Shown here: positions 50,403 to 60,122 of the stretch, piece by piece
How positions within the stretch are numbered: position 1 is the first letter of the stretch
Layout of the letters: every line of letters begins with the position of its first letter
Assembly: GCA_037447335.1 (NCBI GenBank)
Contig: JBBIGV010000006.1
Location: 16,966-80,965 of the forward strand
Direction of reading: 5' to 3'
DNA length: 64,000 nucleotides
Source: JBBIGV01 sp037447335
GTDB taxonomy: Bacteria; Bacteroidota; Ignavibacteria; Ignavibacteriales; Ignavibacteriaceae
Translations under genes and position numbers: made by a program
The notes under the pieces: generated by a model
The model's input: only the letters and a program-made list of their open reading frames with translations
Database searches by the model: none
Told to the model about the DNA's origin: nothing

Positions 50403-52010
50403 TCACTTTAAAAGCACCATCTTACCAACCTTAGTAAAATGCTTATCAGAAACTTTTGACTTGGCTTCCAGGCAATAAAAATAAATGCCGCTTGCCAATC
50501 CGGATGCATCAAAAACCACCTCATGCCTTCCTTCAGGCAATACCTCATTAACCAATGTAACAACTTCCCTCCCAAGCATATCATACACCTTAAGAGTTTG
50601 ATGGCTTTGAATTGGTGACTGCCAACTTATCACAGTGCTCGGATTGAACGGGTTGGGGAAGTTTTGCTCAAGCACAAATATTTCCGGAAGTGCGCTCTCA
50701 TTTATATTTGTAAGGTGTGGAAATTCATACGCACCGATGTCAACTATGCTATTAGATATGCGGGGATTCCCAGCAAGGTCATATATGGGCAGATTAAATC
50801 CTGTTGTGTCCGGAGCTCCGGCATCAATTGCCGGTGAATTACTCAGAAGCGAAAATGGATGTTCACCTGTTCCATCAAAAAGCGGGTTGCTTTCAATATT
50901 ATTCACATACGTTCCGGTATAATTTCCGGCAGCGCCCGGTCCGACAAAACCGATAATACCAAACTGCATGATACAATGGTAGAAATTCGGATCGGAATTA
51001 TCATTGTGTATGTAAACTTGCGAACCGAATGGTGAAGTGTTTCCCCAGAAAATACTGTTATAAAAATCCGGATTGGAAGAAAGTGAGAAATATAATGCAC
51101 CACCGTTTGTCGCTGAGTTGCCGGAAAATGTATTGTTGATAACTTTAGCATGCGAAAGAGTTGTAAAGTGCATTGCACCGCCGTTGGTTGCAGTGTTATT
51201 GATAAAAAGATTATTTATAAAGGATGGTCTTGAATTATCCATTGATACAGCGCCCCCTGAACTTGTAGCTGTATTATTATAAATAAGATTGCTCAATACT
51301 ACCGCATCAGAACGATAAAAGTAAATTGCAGCACCGCCGCCGCCGGAATTATTATGATGTATTCTGTTAAATCTTATAACCGGATCGGAGAAATCAATCG
51401 CACGTATAGCTGCACCGCTGAATTCAGCATAGTTATTCGTGAAAGTTGAATGCTCAATTATTATATGTGCATTTTCACGGCACTGAATTCCGCCTCCCCA
51501 TCTTGCACGATTATCAGAAAAATATGAATGAGAAACGTGAACCTTAGCAAAATTACGTATAAACATTCCGCCGCCAAGTGCATTATCTCCGGTGCCGGAC
51601 ATGTTCGTTCCATATCGAATATAACAATAATAAAATTTTGATGTATCATTCGAGGATTGCGTATTTACGAACCTGATCCCCCTCCATCCTTCAGTCGTGT
51701 TTTCTGCTGTAAAAAATATTGTATCGTTTTCTGTACCCTCTGCAAGTAATCTGCCTTGAACAGCGAGAGTATAATATCCCTGGAAATTCACAACAACACC
51801 TGGTTCAATTGTAAGTGTTTGAGCATTAGGTACAGTAATATCACCTGTAATACTATATGGTGAACCGGTTATATCCCATAAGCCGCTTACATCTCCGGGA
51901 GGGATTGTAGTCTGTGAGTATGATGTACCGGAGACACTAAGTAACATAAACATTATCAGGCATACATATTTTAGATATAAGTATTTGGATGGAGAGTATT
52001 TGGCGTGCAT
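50403..52010 (-). CDS. Secreted right-handed beta-helix protein with T9SS sorting domain
   Basis: The 535-aa protein has a signal peptide (about 15-33, SVSGTSYSQ), a beta-helix (about 60-350) whose rungs repeat motifs such as SGGAVSMDNSRPSFINNLFI and TNGGAMHFTTLSHAKVINNT, the NSPAIDAGAPDTTG and GNPRISNSIVDIGAYEF elements, and a sorting domain (EQNFPNPFNPSTVISWQSP ... GKMVLLK). Function unknown. Its sorting-domain DNA is 86% identical to that of the gene at 54016. Confidence 0.86.
   Translation of the reverse strand: MHAKYSPSKYLYLKYVCLIMFMLLSVSGTSYSQTTIPPGDVSGLWDITGSPYSITGDITVPNAQTLTIEPGVVVNFQGYYTLAVQGRLLAEGTENDTIFFTAENTTEGWRGIRFVNTQSSNDTSKFYYCYIRYGTNMSGTGDNALGGGMFIRNFAKVHVSHSYFSDNRARWGGGIQCRENAHIIIEHSTFTNNYAEFSGAAIRAIDFSDPVIRFNRIHHNNSGGGGAAIYFYRSDAVVLSNLIYNNTATSSGGAVSMDNSRPSFINNLFINNTATNGGAMHFTTLSHAKVINNTFSGNSATNGGALYFSLSSNPDFYNSIFWGNTSPFGSQVYIHNDNSDPNFYHCIMQFGIIGFVGPGAAGNYTGTYVNNIESNPLFDGTGEHPFSLLSNSPAIDAGAPDTTGFNLPIYDLAGNPRISNSIVDIGAYEFPHLTNINESALPEIFVLEQNFPNPFNPSTVISWQSPIQSHQTLKVYDMLGREVVTLVNEVLPEGRHEVVFDASGLASGIYFYCLEAKSKVSDKHFTKVGKMVLLK
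50573..50666. repeat. T9SS sorting-domain DNA repeat, copy 1
   Basis: Aligned by hand with 54168-54261, 81 of 94 positions agree with no gaps. It encodes the PFNPST-ISWQSP-QSHQTLKVYDMLG part of the sorting domain. The identity at DNA level, higher than between any other two sorting domains here, suggests a recent copy or gene conversion. Confidence 0.6.
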
Positions 52011-52044
52011 AATAAACCTCGGGCGTTTTATTAAATTAATAAGA

Positions 52045-52068
52045 ATGGGGAAACCGCAGTTTCCCCAT
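52045..52068 (-). terminator. Hairpin after the beta-propeller gene
   Basis: ATGGGGAAAC and GTTTCCCCAT form a perfect 10-bp stem with a 4-nt loop, 42 nt after the stop codon at 52111, followed by TCTTATTAATTT on the coding strand. Probable terminator of the propeller gene, ahead of the next T9SS gene. Confidence 0.6.
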
Positions 52069-52110
52069 CAAAAACTTATATGAATTTTACTTGAACTACT
52101 CAAACAGAAC

Positions 52111-53859
52111 TTATCTCATAAGAACCATTTTCTTTGTTTCAGAAAAATTACCAGCAGTTAATTTATAGAAGTAAATTCCACTTGAGAGTTTTGAAGCATC
52201 AAAGGTAACATTGTAAGTTCCTGCCTGATGCTCTGTATTAACAAGTTCAGCAACTTCTCTTCCGAGAACATCGAACACTCTAAGTATAACGTTAGTTCTC
52301 TCTGCAACTGAGCAGCTAATCTTAGCAGACGGATTAAATGGATTCGGATAGTTCTGATTTAACTGAAAAGTAGTAAGATTCAACCCATCTTCAACACTCG
52401 AGATTAAAGGAATTTCTGCAGAGAAGTGATAAAACTTTGCTGTAACTCCCGCAGGAGCTCCGTTTATCTGGCTGCCGGCAGTTGGATCACCAACCATTAC
52501 TAAATGAACCGTACAGTCATCACCATTAACAGGATTTACTGGCGCAAAGCTAACCCAGCGCCAATCAAGCGGTGGATTTGTTACAGGAGTAAATTTTTCG
52601 GGTGCTGACCATGTTTCACCGCCATCTTCAGACATCATAAAATATCCAACGTAAAATCTGGTTGAATCTGCTGTTGTTGCAACATCTTCCGAAGCAGCAT
52701 AAAACGTTACAAATAATGCTCTGTCATCTTGCGCTTTACCGATAACAGGTCGAGCTATGGGTCCGAAAACTTGTGTAACACCCTGATTCGGATAAAACGG
52801 CACATTAGCATCATCTGCTATTGGGAATGAAACTCCTCCGTTTAAATCCGGACTCCAGAAAAATATTTTCGAAGGCAGACCAGGGTAATAACCGGACAGA
52901 TCCAAAGTAAAACGATAAATTTCAAATACAACCTTCGGAACGTCACCGATATATGTAACATTTATACCCCTCATACCTGCTAATGCAGTTGTGTCCTCAA
53001 CAATAGGAGTAAAAATCTCAATTGGAGCACCCCAGGTTAAGCCTTCATCATCTGATTCTCTGAACCATGCTTTACCATCAGGACTCAGGTATGCATGCCC
53101 AATCTTACCGCTTACAGATGTTGAAAGAGAATAACTCTTAGCTGCATCACCCGGATACTCAACATATCCTGAGAAAATACCGGTGTTCAGATCAAAAGTA
53201 TTTGTAAATGCTCCGATATCTGAGACAGCAAATACAACAATATCATTGTTCGATATACCGAGGCGTGGCCAAACAATCTCTTCTGTCCATGTTCCCGGAT
53301 CGAAATTAACGAAATCATTAGCTCCGGACTGACTGTTAATGAACAATTGAGCACGGAGATCAGTGCTGCCCAAAGTAGTGTGATTGGCAATCACAACTGA
53401 ACCAAATGACATACCGTGTATAGCCGGGAATCCTGAACGAACACCGCCAGCGCCGGGAGGCGGGGGTACATTTCCGACATTAGTCCATGTTGAGCCTTCG
53501 TCATCACTGAACAGATATGTGCTTGTTCTGTCAGAAAATCCGCTCGCTTCCTGCGAAGTCATGAAAACAGCATTCAGCGATGCACTTGAGAAATCGTACC
53601 AAAGCTGTTGTGTCGAAGCATTTGACTGCATATCATAACCGGTTGTTAAATCAGTCATATTATTTACTGTAAAGTTGAACAGGGAACCGTGAACAACACG
53701 GCTCTCAAAAACAATGTTGTGCGGATCAATAGTTGAATGAACAGTACTTTTAACAGTTTCATCTCCTCTGATTATTATGGGTTTTTCAGGCTGCTATTGT
53801 GCGAACACAGCGCTTGAAAAAATTAACATTGCTAAAACTGAAAGTTTAAGATTTTTCAT
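52111..53859 (-). pseudogene. T9SS beta-propeller protein interrupted by an in-frame TAG after the signal peptide
   Basis: From ATG 53859 (ribosome site GAGAGAGG upstream) the frame gives the signal peptide MKNLKLSVLAMLIFSSAVFA-Q, then TAG at codon 22 (53796-53794), then stays open for 560 codons in the same frame to a normal sorting domain (NYPNPFNPSAKI ... KKMVLMR). Without the stop the protein would be 582 residues. The body shows three Asp-box motifs (SDDEGSTW, SDDEGLTW, SEDGGETW) of sialidase-like beta-propellers. CAG to TAG, one base, would explain the stop. Internal starts such as ATG 53658 would lack a signal peptide and so not be secreted. Read-through, recent mutation or a sequence error are all open. 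Confidence 0.75.
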
Positions 53860-54015
53860 TACAGACCTCTCTCCACAAAGTTTTTAATAAATTCAACATT
53901 AATCTATCAAGATTAAACCTATACATCAATAAAACCACGAGGATATTTTATAAATAAACGGGTTTTGAATTTATCTTGATTAAATTCATTTATTAACAAA
54001 TCAAATAATATCTGT
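53860..54015 (-). other. 156-nt gap between two T9SS genes
   Basis: Contains an 8-bp inverted repeat TGAATTTA/TAAATTCA (53966-53988) after the upstream gene's stop, without a proper T-run, and the ribosome site of the propeller gene. No other signal seen. Confidence 0.4.
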
Positions 54016-55839
54016 TTACTTTAAGTACATCATCTTATTTCTTCGTATAAAATCACCAGCTCTTAGTTCATAAACATACACCCCGCTCGCTAACCCGCTT
54101 GCATCAAACGTAACCTCATATTTTCCTGCCGGTCGTTCTTCATCAACAAGAGTAGCAACTTCCTTTCCAAGCATATCATAAACTTTAAGAGTTTGATGAC
54201 TTTGGACTGGTGACTGCCAACTGATTACAGTGCTTGGGTTGAATGGATTAGGGTAGTTTTGAAATAGCTTGAATTCCGTTGGCAAAGAAACCCGCTGATC
54301 ATCTATGTTCACAACAAAAGTTGTATCGCCGTAAACAACCCCATCTATTACAGCGCCTTTCAACCTATCTTCAGCGCCACCGAATTCCCAGAAATTTAAA
54401 TGCCCTAATCCGATTCCTTTCACAAGCAAGTGTCCGCAGGAGCAGGGGAATTCTTCTATATAAGAACGGGTAACTTTAAGGGTATCCCAGAATGGCACTT
54501 CTGATTCATCGGCAAGAATGTAATAGGGCTGCGTTAAGTCGGGCGGATAGTAAATCGTATCACCAACTTCGGCAGCAAGATTATAGAACGGGTATTCGTT
54601 GTTAAATTCTTCCCAATATCTGATTATCTGTCCGGTTGTTGTATCTATTCTTAAAAACATCCTGGAGTTATAAACAAGCTGATTGAGAATGTTCAACTCA
54701 ACAACAAACCAGGATTCATTGTTTATTAAAGTATCTTTAACAACATCCATATATCTTGTACCGACAAAATGATAAAACGGCGGAAAACCCTGATTGTCTT
54801 CTATAATGAAGCTGTCAAAAACCCATCGGTTGCCAATGGCAAGCGGAAACCATTCTCTTATATCCGGTGCAAGCGGCAGAGTTTTAATCACTTTAACTGA
54901 ATCGGGTGTAATTTCATAAATTACGGTTTTTGTTGCGGCATACAGTTTTTCAGCTCCCGGTTTTTTATAAATACCCTGTATTGTACCCGGCAAATTTCTA
55001 TACAACGAAAATGTATATCCGTTATTCCCGGATTTGTATATCTTTCTGCCGTCAGCAAGATAAACCAGACCTGTCACTGAAGGATCAATTGAAATATATA
55101 ATGGATTTTCGCTCTGATAAGTTTTAGTCCATGTGTAGGCTTCACCCTTGTTGTTAGAAACATAGTAAGCGTATCCGCCAATGGTTTTGTTTATGCGATA
55201 AACATGAAACTGATTAACATCATAGAAGAACTGAGTGTGAAAATCAATATAAACTGTTGATGTATCAACCACGCTGCCATTTTTAGCAAGCTGATTAAGT
55301 TCATTAATTTCGAATAAGACATTGTCATCAAAACCGGCTAAAGAGATGGGGAATAAGTTAGTTACCGGTGGAATGGAATCAATCGGAAAAGTATAACCGC
55401 CGTCCCAGCTTCTTAACAAATGACCGCCAAACACGAAAACTTTCAGCGGGTCCTGTTTTGAAATATCAACTCTCTCAGCCGGAAAATCGCTTAATACTGT
55501 TGTATCATTCCGTGCGATGTAGTAATGATGATCGGGATAGATTGTTAACCCGACATTCATAAAATTAGTATCATCACCGGGAAAGAATTCGAAATCCAGA
55601 ACCGATTTTGCCATTTCGCCGCCCGGAAAATTTGAGTAATAGGCATCCATTATTAACTCTTCGGTGCTGCTTTCAGTATTGAATTTGTAAACGGGATTAA
55701 ACGGAAGGTATGCTTCGCCTAAGCGATAGAGAAGAATCGTTTCCGATTGTGAAGATTCAATTCCATTCAAAGAATGGAATGTTTGTGAATTTACCGTCGT
55801 AAATAAAAACAACCATATAATAACATTTAAGGTCCTCAT
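54016..55839 (-). CDS. Secreted T9SS protein with Asp-box-like beta-propeller region
   Basis: The 607-aa protein has a short signal peptide (about 1-18, TTVNS), an N-terminal region with motifs close to Asp boxes (RSWDGGYTFPI, YKSGNNGYTFSLYRN) at about 145-275, a second domain of unknown type (about 330-510) and the sorting domain (FQNYPNPFNPSTVISWQSP ... NKMMYLK). Two cysteines near FPCSCGHLL. Propellers with such motifs may bind glycans or have structural roles. Start ATG with AAAGAGG upstream. Confidence 0.82.
   Translation of the reverse strand: MRTLNVIIWLFLFTTVNSQTFHSLNGIESSQSETILLYRLGEAYLPFNPVYKFNTESSTEELIMDAYYSNFPGGEMAKSVLDFEFFPGDDTNFMNVGLTIYPDHHYYIARNDTTVLSDFPAERVDISKQDPLKVFVFGGHLLRSWDGGYTFPIDSIPPVTNLFPISLAGFDDNVLFEINELNQLAKNGSVVDTSTVYIDFHTQFFYDVNQFHVYRINKTIGGYAYYVSNNKGEAYTWTKTYQSENPLYISIDPSVTGLVYLADGRKIYKSGNNGYTFSLYRNLPGTIQGIYKKPGAEKLYAATKTVIYEITPDSVKVIKTLPLAPDIREWFPLAIGNRWVFDSFIIEDNQGFPPFYHFVGTRYMDVVKDTLINNESWFVVELNILNQLVYNSRMFLRIDTTTGQIIRYWEEFNNEYPFYNLAAEVGDTIYYPPDLTQPYYILADESEVPFWDTLKVTRSYIEEFPCSCGHLLVKGIGLGHLNFWEFGGAEDRLKGAVIDGVVYGDTTFVVNIDDQRVSLPTEFKLFQNYPNPFNPSTVISWQSPVQSHQTLKVYDMLGKEVATLVDEERPAGKYEVTFDASGLASGVYVYELRAGDFIRRNKMMYLK
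54168..54261. repeat. T9SS sorting-domain DNA repeat, copy 2
   Basis: Partner of 50573-50666; 13 of 94 positions differ, most at third codon positions. Confidence 0.6.
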
Positions 55840-55932
55840 CAGACACCTCTTTCTTAATGGGTTCTATGTTATTTGAAGCTAAACCTAAATCTTTATTTGT
55901 ATTAAATCAAGCGGAAAAAAGAAAATCGCCCC

Positions 55933-56667
55933 TTAAAATGCAAAACCCCGCTGCTTTTGAATTTCGAACAGAATTATACCTGCGGCAACAGAAACATTTA
56001 ACGATTGAATTTTTCCTGCCATTGGTATTTTTATCAGATGGTCACACAAATCAGCAGTTAATTTTCTTATTCCCTTTTCTTCATTACCGAGGATAACAGC
56101 AATCGGAATATTGTAATCAACTTCTGTATAAAGTTTTGAATTGGTTAACGAAGCGCCGATAATCCAGAAGCCTTCTTCTTTTAAATGTTTGATCGTGTGT
56201 GACAGATTATTTGCCTGACAAATTTTGATTTGACTCGCAGCGCCCGCCGATGTTTTAATTACCGTTTCGTTTATTGGCGCGCTGTTATGTTTAGTAATGA
56301 TTACTCCCGACGCGCCGCTGCATTCGGCGGTTCTTAATATTGCACCGACATTGTGCGTATCCTGGATTGAATCGAGTATTACAATTAAAGGATAAGTTTG
56401 CTGCTTTGCTTCTTTAAGGATTTCTTCTAAAGTATAAAAATGAATTGCCGGACGCGAAGCAGCCACTCCCTGTGCATTCGGATTTTTTGTGATGTGTTTG
56501 AATTTTTCTGCTGTTACCTGAGAACATTTAACTCCCCTCTTTTTTGCTGCAACAATGATTGCATCAATTATTCCACCCCTTTGACCATAAAGAATATAAA
56601 CGTGATCTAATTTCGCATCAGAGTTTAATGCTTCGAGTACGGGTTTGCGACCGATTATTAACTGCAT
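55933..56667 (-). CDS. rlmB: TrmH-family RNA 2'-O-methyltransferase, RlmB type
   Basis: The 244-aa SPOUT enzyme has the N-terminal L30e-like substrate domain (about 1-75) and the knot motifs LDSIQDTHNVGAILRTAECS, PIAVILGNEEKGIRKL and LNVSVAAGIILFE. RlmB methylates G2251 of 23S rRNA; other TrmH members act on tRNA or other sites, so the exact target is inferred. It has no close partner genes. Confidence 0.93.
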   Translation of the reverse strand: MQLIIGRKPVLEALNSDAKLDHVYILYGQRGGIIDAIIVAAKKRGVKCSQVTAEKFKHITKNPNAQGVAASRPAIHFYTLEEILKEAKQQTYPLIVILDSIQDTHNVGAILRTAECSGASGVIITKHNSAPINETVIKTSAGAASQIKICQANNLSHTIKHLKEEGFWIIGASLTNSKLYTEVDYNIPIAVILGNEEKGIRKLTADLCDHLIKIPMAGKIQSLNVSVAAGIILFEIQKQRGFAF

Positions 56668-56800
56668 TTTAATTTGTTTTTTGTTTCCGACAGGTAATGA
56701 TTGTAATATTGTTTAAAAACCAAATTGGGTTTAATCCGGCGGAAAATAAAAATCAGTAATTAAACAATTCAGCAATAGAACAATTTAACTGTACAACCAT

Positions 56801-57667
56801 TTACCGTTTTTCAGAAGATTTCTTCTTTTCAGATTTCACAGGAGGAGGCACATATTTTTTCAATTCTTTATTCCTGGCAAAATAGATTAACCCTATTGTG
56901 CCGATAATCATTAATCCGATAGAAATTAATTGCGCTTCGGATAAACCGAATAAAATTCTTGGATTCAACCGAATAAACTCAACAAGTAACCTTGCAGCGC
57001 CTGAAAAAATCAGGTAGAACATGAACAATCTGCCGTCTGCCCATTCCTTTTTTCTGAACTTCCACAAAATCCAGAAGATTAATAGCGCGCCGAGAAATTC
57101 ATAAATAGGAGTGGGATGAAGCGGAGTATTATCGGGCACAATACCGCCGGGATAATTCTGAGCAATATCGCTTCCTCTGAACATAGCAGATGGCGGCACT
57201 GTTCCGTTTTCATAATTTGTTCCCCATGGAAGATTGGTTGGAATGCCGTAATCACCATCGCCGGCAAGATGACATCCGATCCGCCCTATACCATAAGCAA
57301 TAGCCAGAGATGGTGAAGCCGCATCTGCAATTACTGGAAAAGGAACTTTCTTTCTGCGGGCATAAATATAGATAGTGAGAGTTGCAAGTATTAGTCCGCC
57401 GTAAAAAGTTAACCCTCCCGGTGAAAAAGCCATTCCGATCGGGTCATTAAGGAAATCGCTCCAGTTTTCGAATAAATGAAACAACTTGCTTCCTATTATA
57501 CCGAAGATTATTGCCAATAAGGTAATTTCGGCTGCGAATTCCGGATTAAGACGCTTTCGTTCAACTTCTTTGGCAAGAATATAACTCGCTACAATAAAAG
57601 CAATGCCGAGCATTAGTCCGTAGCTGTAAACAGTAAAAGGTCCTATCTTAAAAAGTTCGGGATACAT
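56801..57667 (-). CDS. lgt: Prolipoprotein diacylglyceryl transferase
   Basis: The 288-aa membrane enzyme has about seven helices and the Lgt signature GRIGCHLAGDGDYGIPTNLP (about 130-150), plus the essential His in YSYGLMLG-like N-terminus. It attaches diacylglycerol to the Cys of lipoproteins such as the NlpC protein at 889-1608. The C-terminus ends in a Lys-rich tail. It follows the small unknown gene by 45 nt. Confidence 0.97.
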   Translation of the reverse strand: MYPELFKIGPFTVYSYGLMLGIAFIVASYILAKEVERKRLNPEFAAEITLLAIIFGIIGSKLFHLFENWSDFLNDPIGMAFSPGGLTFYGGLILATLTIYIYARRKKVPFPVIADAASPSLAIAYGIGRIGCHLAGDGDYGIPTNLPWGTNYENGTVPPSAMFRGSDIAQNYPGGIVPDNTPLHPTPIYEFLGALLIFWILWKFRKKEWADGRLFMFYLIFSGAARLLVEFIRLNPRILFGLSEAQLISIGLMIIGTIGLIYFARNKELKKYVPPPVKSEKKKSSEKR

Positions 57668-57712
57668 TAAATAAGTCCTTTCTCATGGAATGTGAACAAG
57701 TCATCTGCAATT

Positions 57713-58192
57713 TCAAAAGTACAGAATTTTTCTATTATTCTTTTTTTCGGGTAAGAATTCGTTAAGCAGCTTAAGTTCTTTTTTAAATACGTTGAAGTTC
57801 AACACTGCACTGTTAATGCTGCCATCCTGTTTGATTATATTTATTGTGTGCTCGCCGTAAAGTTCTTCAAAAATAATTTTCTTTGATGCAGGACCCGGCT
57901 TTGATGAATAGGCAGCATCGGCTTTTAATCCAAGAATACTTATATCAATATTGCTGCTTACTTTCCGCATACCAATAGTAAGGGAGTAATTCAGTGAAGA
58001 GAACTCTTTTACAGTGTTAAGCTCAATCACATACTCCTGTTTTCTGAATTTCTTATTGTAGTTGAAGAATATCCTGCAATTAAATTCAATCTCCGATTCT
58101 TTTATCATCGGAGTTGATTCAAGAACTTTATCAATTGACTTATTCCTTACCTTTTGAATTTTCGGTACTGATTTCGGTTTGCGTAATGCCAT
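57713..58192 (-). CDS. Hypothetical protein, 159 aa
   Basis: I do not recognise this protein. It has a basic N-terminus and C-terminus, no signal peptide and no membrane segment; the middle (about 35-150) looks like beta-rich strands, with AAYSSKPGPASKKIIFEELY as the most regular part. The ATG follows directly on the hisS stop (TAAATG), so it is co-translated with hisS, and lgt follows in the same direction. Confidence 0.75.
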   Translation of the reverse strand: MALRKPKSVPKIQKVRNKSIDKVLESTPMIKESEIEFNCRIFFNYNKKFRKQEYVIELNTVKEFSSLNYSLTIGMRKVSSNIDISILGLKADAAYSSKPGPASKKIIFEELYGEHTINIIKQDGSINSAVLNFNVFKKELKLLNEFLPEKKNNRKILYF

Positions 58193-59452
58193 TTATTTAC
58201 TCATAATTTTAATAAGAGCTTCAATATCATTCAGGGCAATTAGCTGCTGCTGACCCGAATCCATATACTTAAGATTCAGCAATCCGTCTTTATATTCATC
58301 ACCTCCGACAAAAAGCACAAAGCGTGCATTCAATTTATTTGCTTCTCTCATTTGCGCTTTAACGCTTCGGTCGGAATAATCGAAATCAATAACAAAGTTT
58401 TGATCTCTCAGATCTGAGGCAAGCTTGAAGACATTGTGCAATAAATCTTTTTCAAGTCGTATGATATAAAGATCAATTTTATCATCGGGCAGAGTAAATG
58501 AATTTTCATTTTCACAAGCCAAAAGAATTCTTTCCATACCGGCAGCAAAACCAACAGCGGGAGTCGCCTTTCCGCCGAGCTGTTCAATCAGCATATCATA
58601 TCTACCGCCTCCGCAAAGCGCGCTTTGTGAACCTACTTTACTGCTGATTATCTCGAAGGTGGTTTTTGTGTAATAGTCTAACCCGCGAACTAATTTTGCA
58701 TCAACATCAAATGGTATGTCTAAAATTTTCAGCAGAGCCTGAACCTGTTCAAAATCATTTTTACTTTCAGCATCAAGGTAGTCGAGAAGGTGCGGTGCAT
58801 CGGCAAGCAGTTCCTGATCCGATTCCATCTTGCTGTCAAAAATTCGTAAAATATTTTTATCGAACCTCTTACGGCTGTCTTCAGAGAGTTTGTCCTTTTT
58901 ATCAGCAAGAAATTTTTTCAATTCACTTTTATAATTATCTCTTGCTTCGGGAATTCCGAGCGAATTTATTTTTACAGAAAGGTCTTTCAATCCCAGAGAT
59001 TTGAGAATCTGATAAGCCATCTGAATCATTTCAACATCGAGAATCGGTGAGCTGCTTCCGATTGCTTCAGCGCCAAACTGATGAAACTGCCGGAACCTTC
59101 CTGCCTGCGGTCGTTCCTGTCTGAACATCGGGGAAATGTAAAACAGCTTATTCAATTGTTGTTTACTGCCAAGTGAATGTTCGATATAAGAACGTACAAC
59201 CGGTGCAGTCATTTCCGGTTTAAGAGTAAGACTTTCCCCGCCCCGATCGGTAAAAGAATACATTTCTTTACCAACAATATCGGTTTCCTCGCCAATGCCG
59301 CGTGCAAATAAAATGGTTTCTTCAAATACAGGTGTTCTTATTTCTTTATAGTTGAAGGATGAAAAAATTTGCCTTATCAGATTTTCAAGATAATACCATC
59401 CGTTTATCTCATCGGGAAGAATATCTTTTGTGCCGGTTACCGCTTTTATCAT
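58193..59452 (-). CDS. hisS: Histidyl-tRNA synthetase
   Basis: The 419-aa class II synthetase has motif 2 (MFRQERPQAGRFRQFHQFGAE) near 110-130, the His-A motif LVRGLDYYTKTTFEI, motif 3 AVGFAAGMERILL and a C-terminal anticodon domain (about 330-415). Normal length. It shares a message with the unknown 159-aa protein. Confidence 0.98.
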   Translation of the reverse strand: MIKAVTGTKDILPDEINGWYYLENLIRQIFSSFNYKEIRTPVFEETILFARGIGEETDIVGKEMYSFTDRGGESLTLKPEMTAPVVRSYIEHSLGSKQQLNKLFYISPMFRQERPQAGRFRQFHQFGAEAIGSSSPILDVEMIQMAYQILKSLGLKDLSVKINSLGIPEARDNYKSELKKFLADKKDKLSEDSRKRFDKNILRIFDSKMESDQELLADAPHLLDYLDAESKNDFEQVQALLKILDIPFDVDAKLVRGLDYYTKTTFEIISSKVGSQSALCGGGRYDMLIEQLGGKATPAVGFAAGMERILLACENENSFTLPDDKIDLYIIRLEKDLLHNVFKLASDLRDQNFVIDFDYSDRSVKAQMREANKLNARFVLFVGGDEYKDGLLNLKYMDSGQQQLIALNDIEALIKIMSK

Positions 59453-59536
59453 GAATTTATTTGAGGGTTTACTGAATTAGAAGATATAAAGCACATTCAA
59501 GCAACATTTTACTTCAGGGCAACTGTTGTATTAGAA

Positions 59537-60007
59537 CTATACTTCATAGTAATTCTCTTCTTCCTGCCTGAATATTGCAAGTATTTCCGTTTTTGTATCA
59601 GCATCGATCAATCTTTGCCTGAATTCATCTTTATTCATCATTCTTGAAATTCTGCTTAACAGCTTAATATGAGTTCCTACAAGATTATCTTTACCAACGA
59701 GAAGAAAAACCAGATGCACCGGCTGGTTATCGAGCGACTGATAATCAATCGGGCGCCGTGTTTTTCCGAATGCAGCTAATATCTCCGTAACTGAATTTGT
59801 CTTGCCGTGCGGAATTGCAAAACCTTTTCCTACGCCGGTTGACATTATCTTCTCTCTTTCAATAACAGCTTCTCTGACTTTATCAATATCCTGCACTCTG
59901 CCATCGTGTTCGAAAAGATTCACAACTTCATTTATCACTTCTTCTTTCGAAGAGCCTTTTAAATCTTCTATAATAAATTTTTCATCAAGGATGTCTGAAA
60001 TCTTCAT
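59537..60007 (-). CDS. PTS fructose/nitrogen-type IIA domain protein
   Basis: The 156-aa single-domain protein has the type-2 EIIA fold with the phospho-acceptor His67 in GKGFAIPHGKTN. Close to PtsN/FruA-IIA, it may be a regulator rather than a sugar transporter, as no IIB/IIC genes lie near. Neighbours are an aminotransferase and hisS. Confidence 0.9.
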   Translation of the reverse strand: MKISDILDEKFIIEDLKGSSKEEVINEVVNLFEHDGRVQDIDKVREAVIEREKIMSTGVGKGFAIPHGKTNSVTEILAAFGKTRRPIDYQSLDNQPVHLVFLLVGKDNLVGTHIKLLSRISRMMNKDEFRQRLIDADTKTEILAIFRQEEENYYEV

Positions 60008-60122
60008 TTAAAACACCAAAATAAGTACATAATTAAAATCCATAAAATTCAGCGCACAATTTAACATGACCACTTTTGTTAAGCAATTTCAATAAGCTGC
60101 CGTATGAACACCTTTTTTTAAC

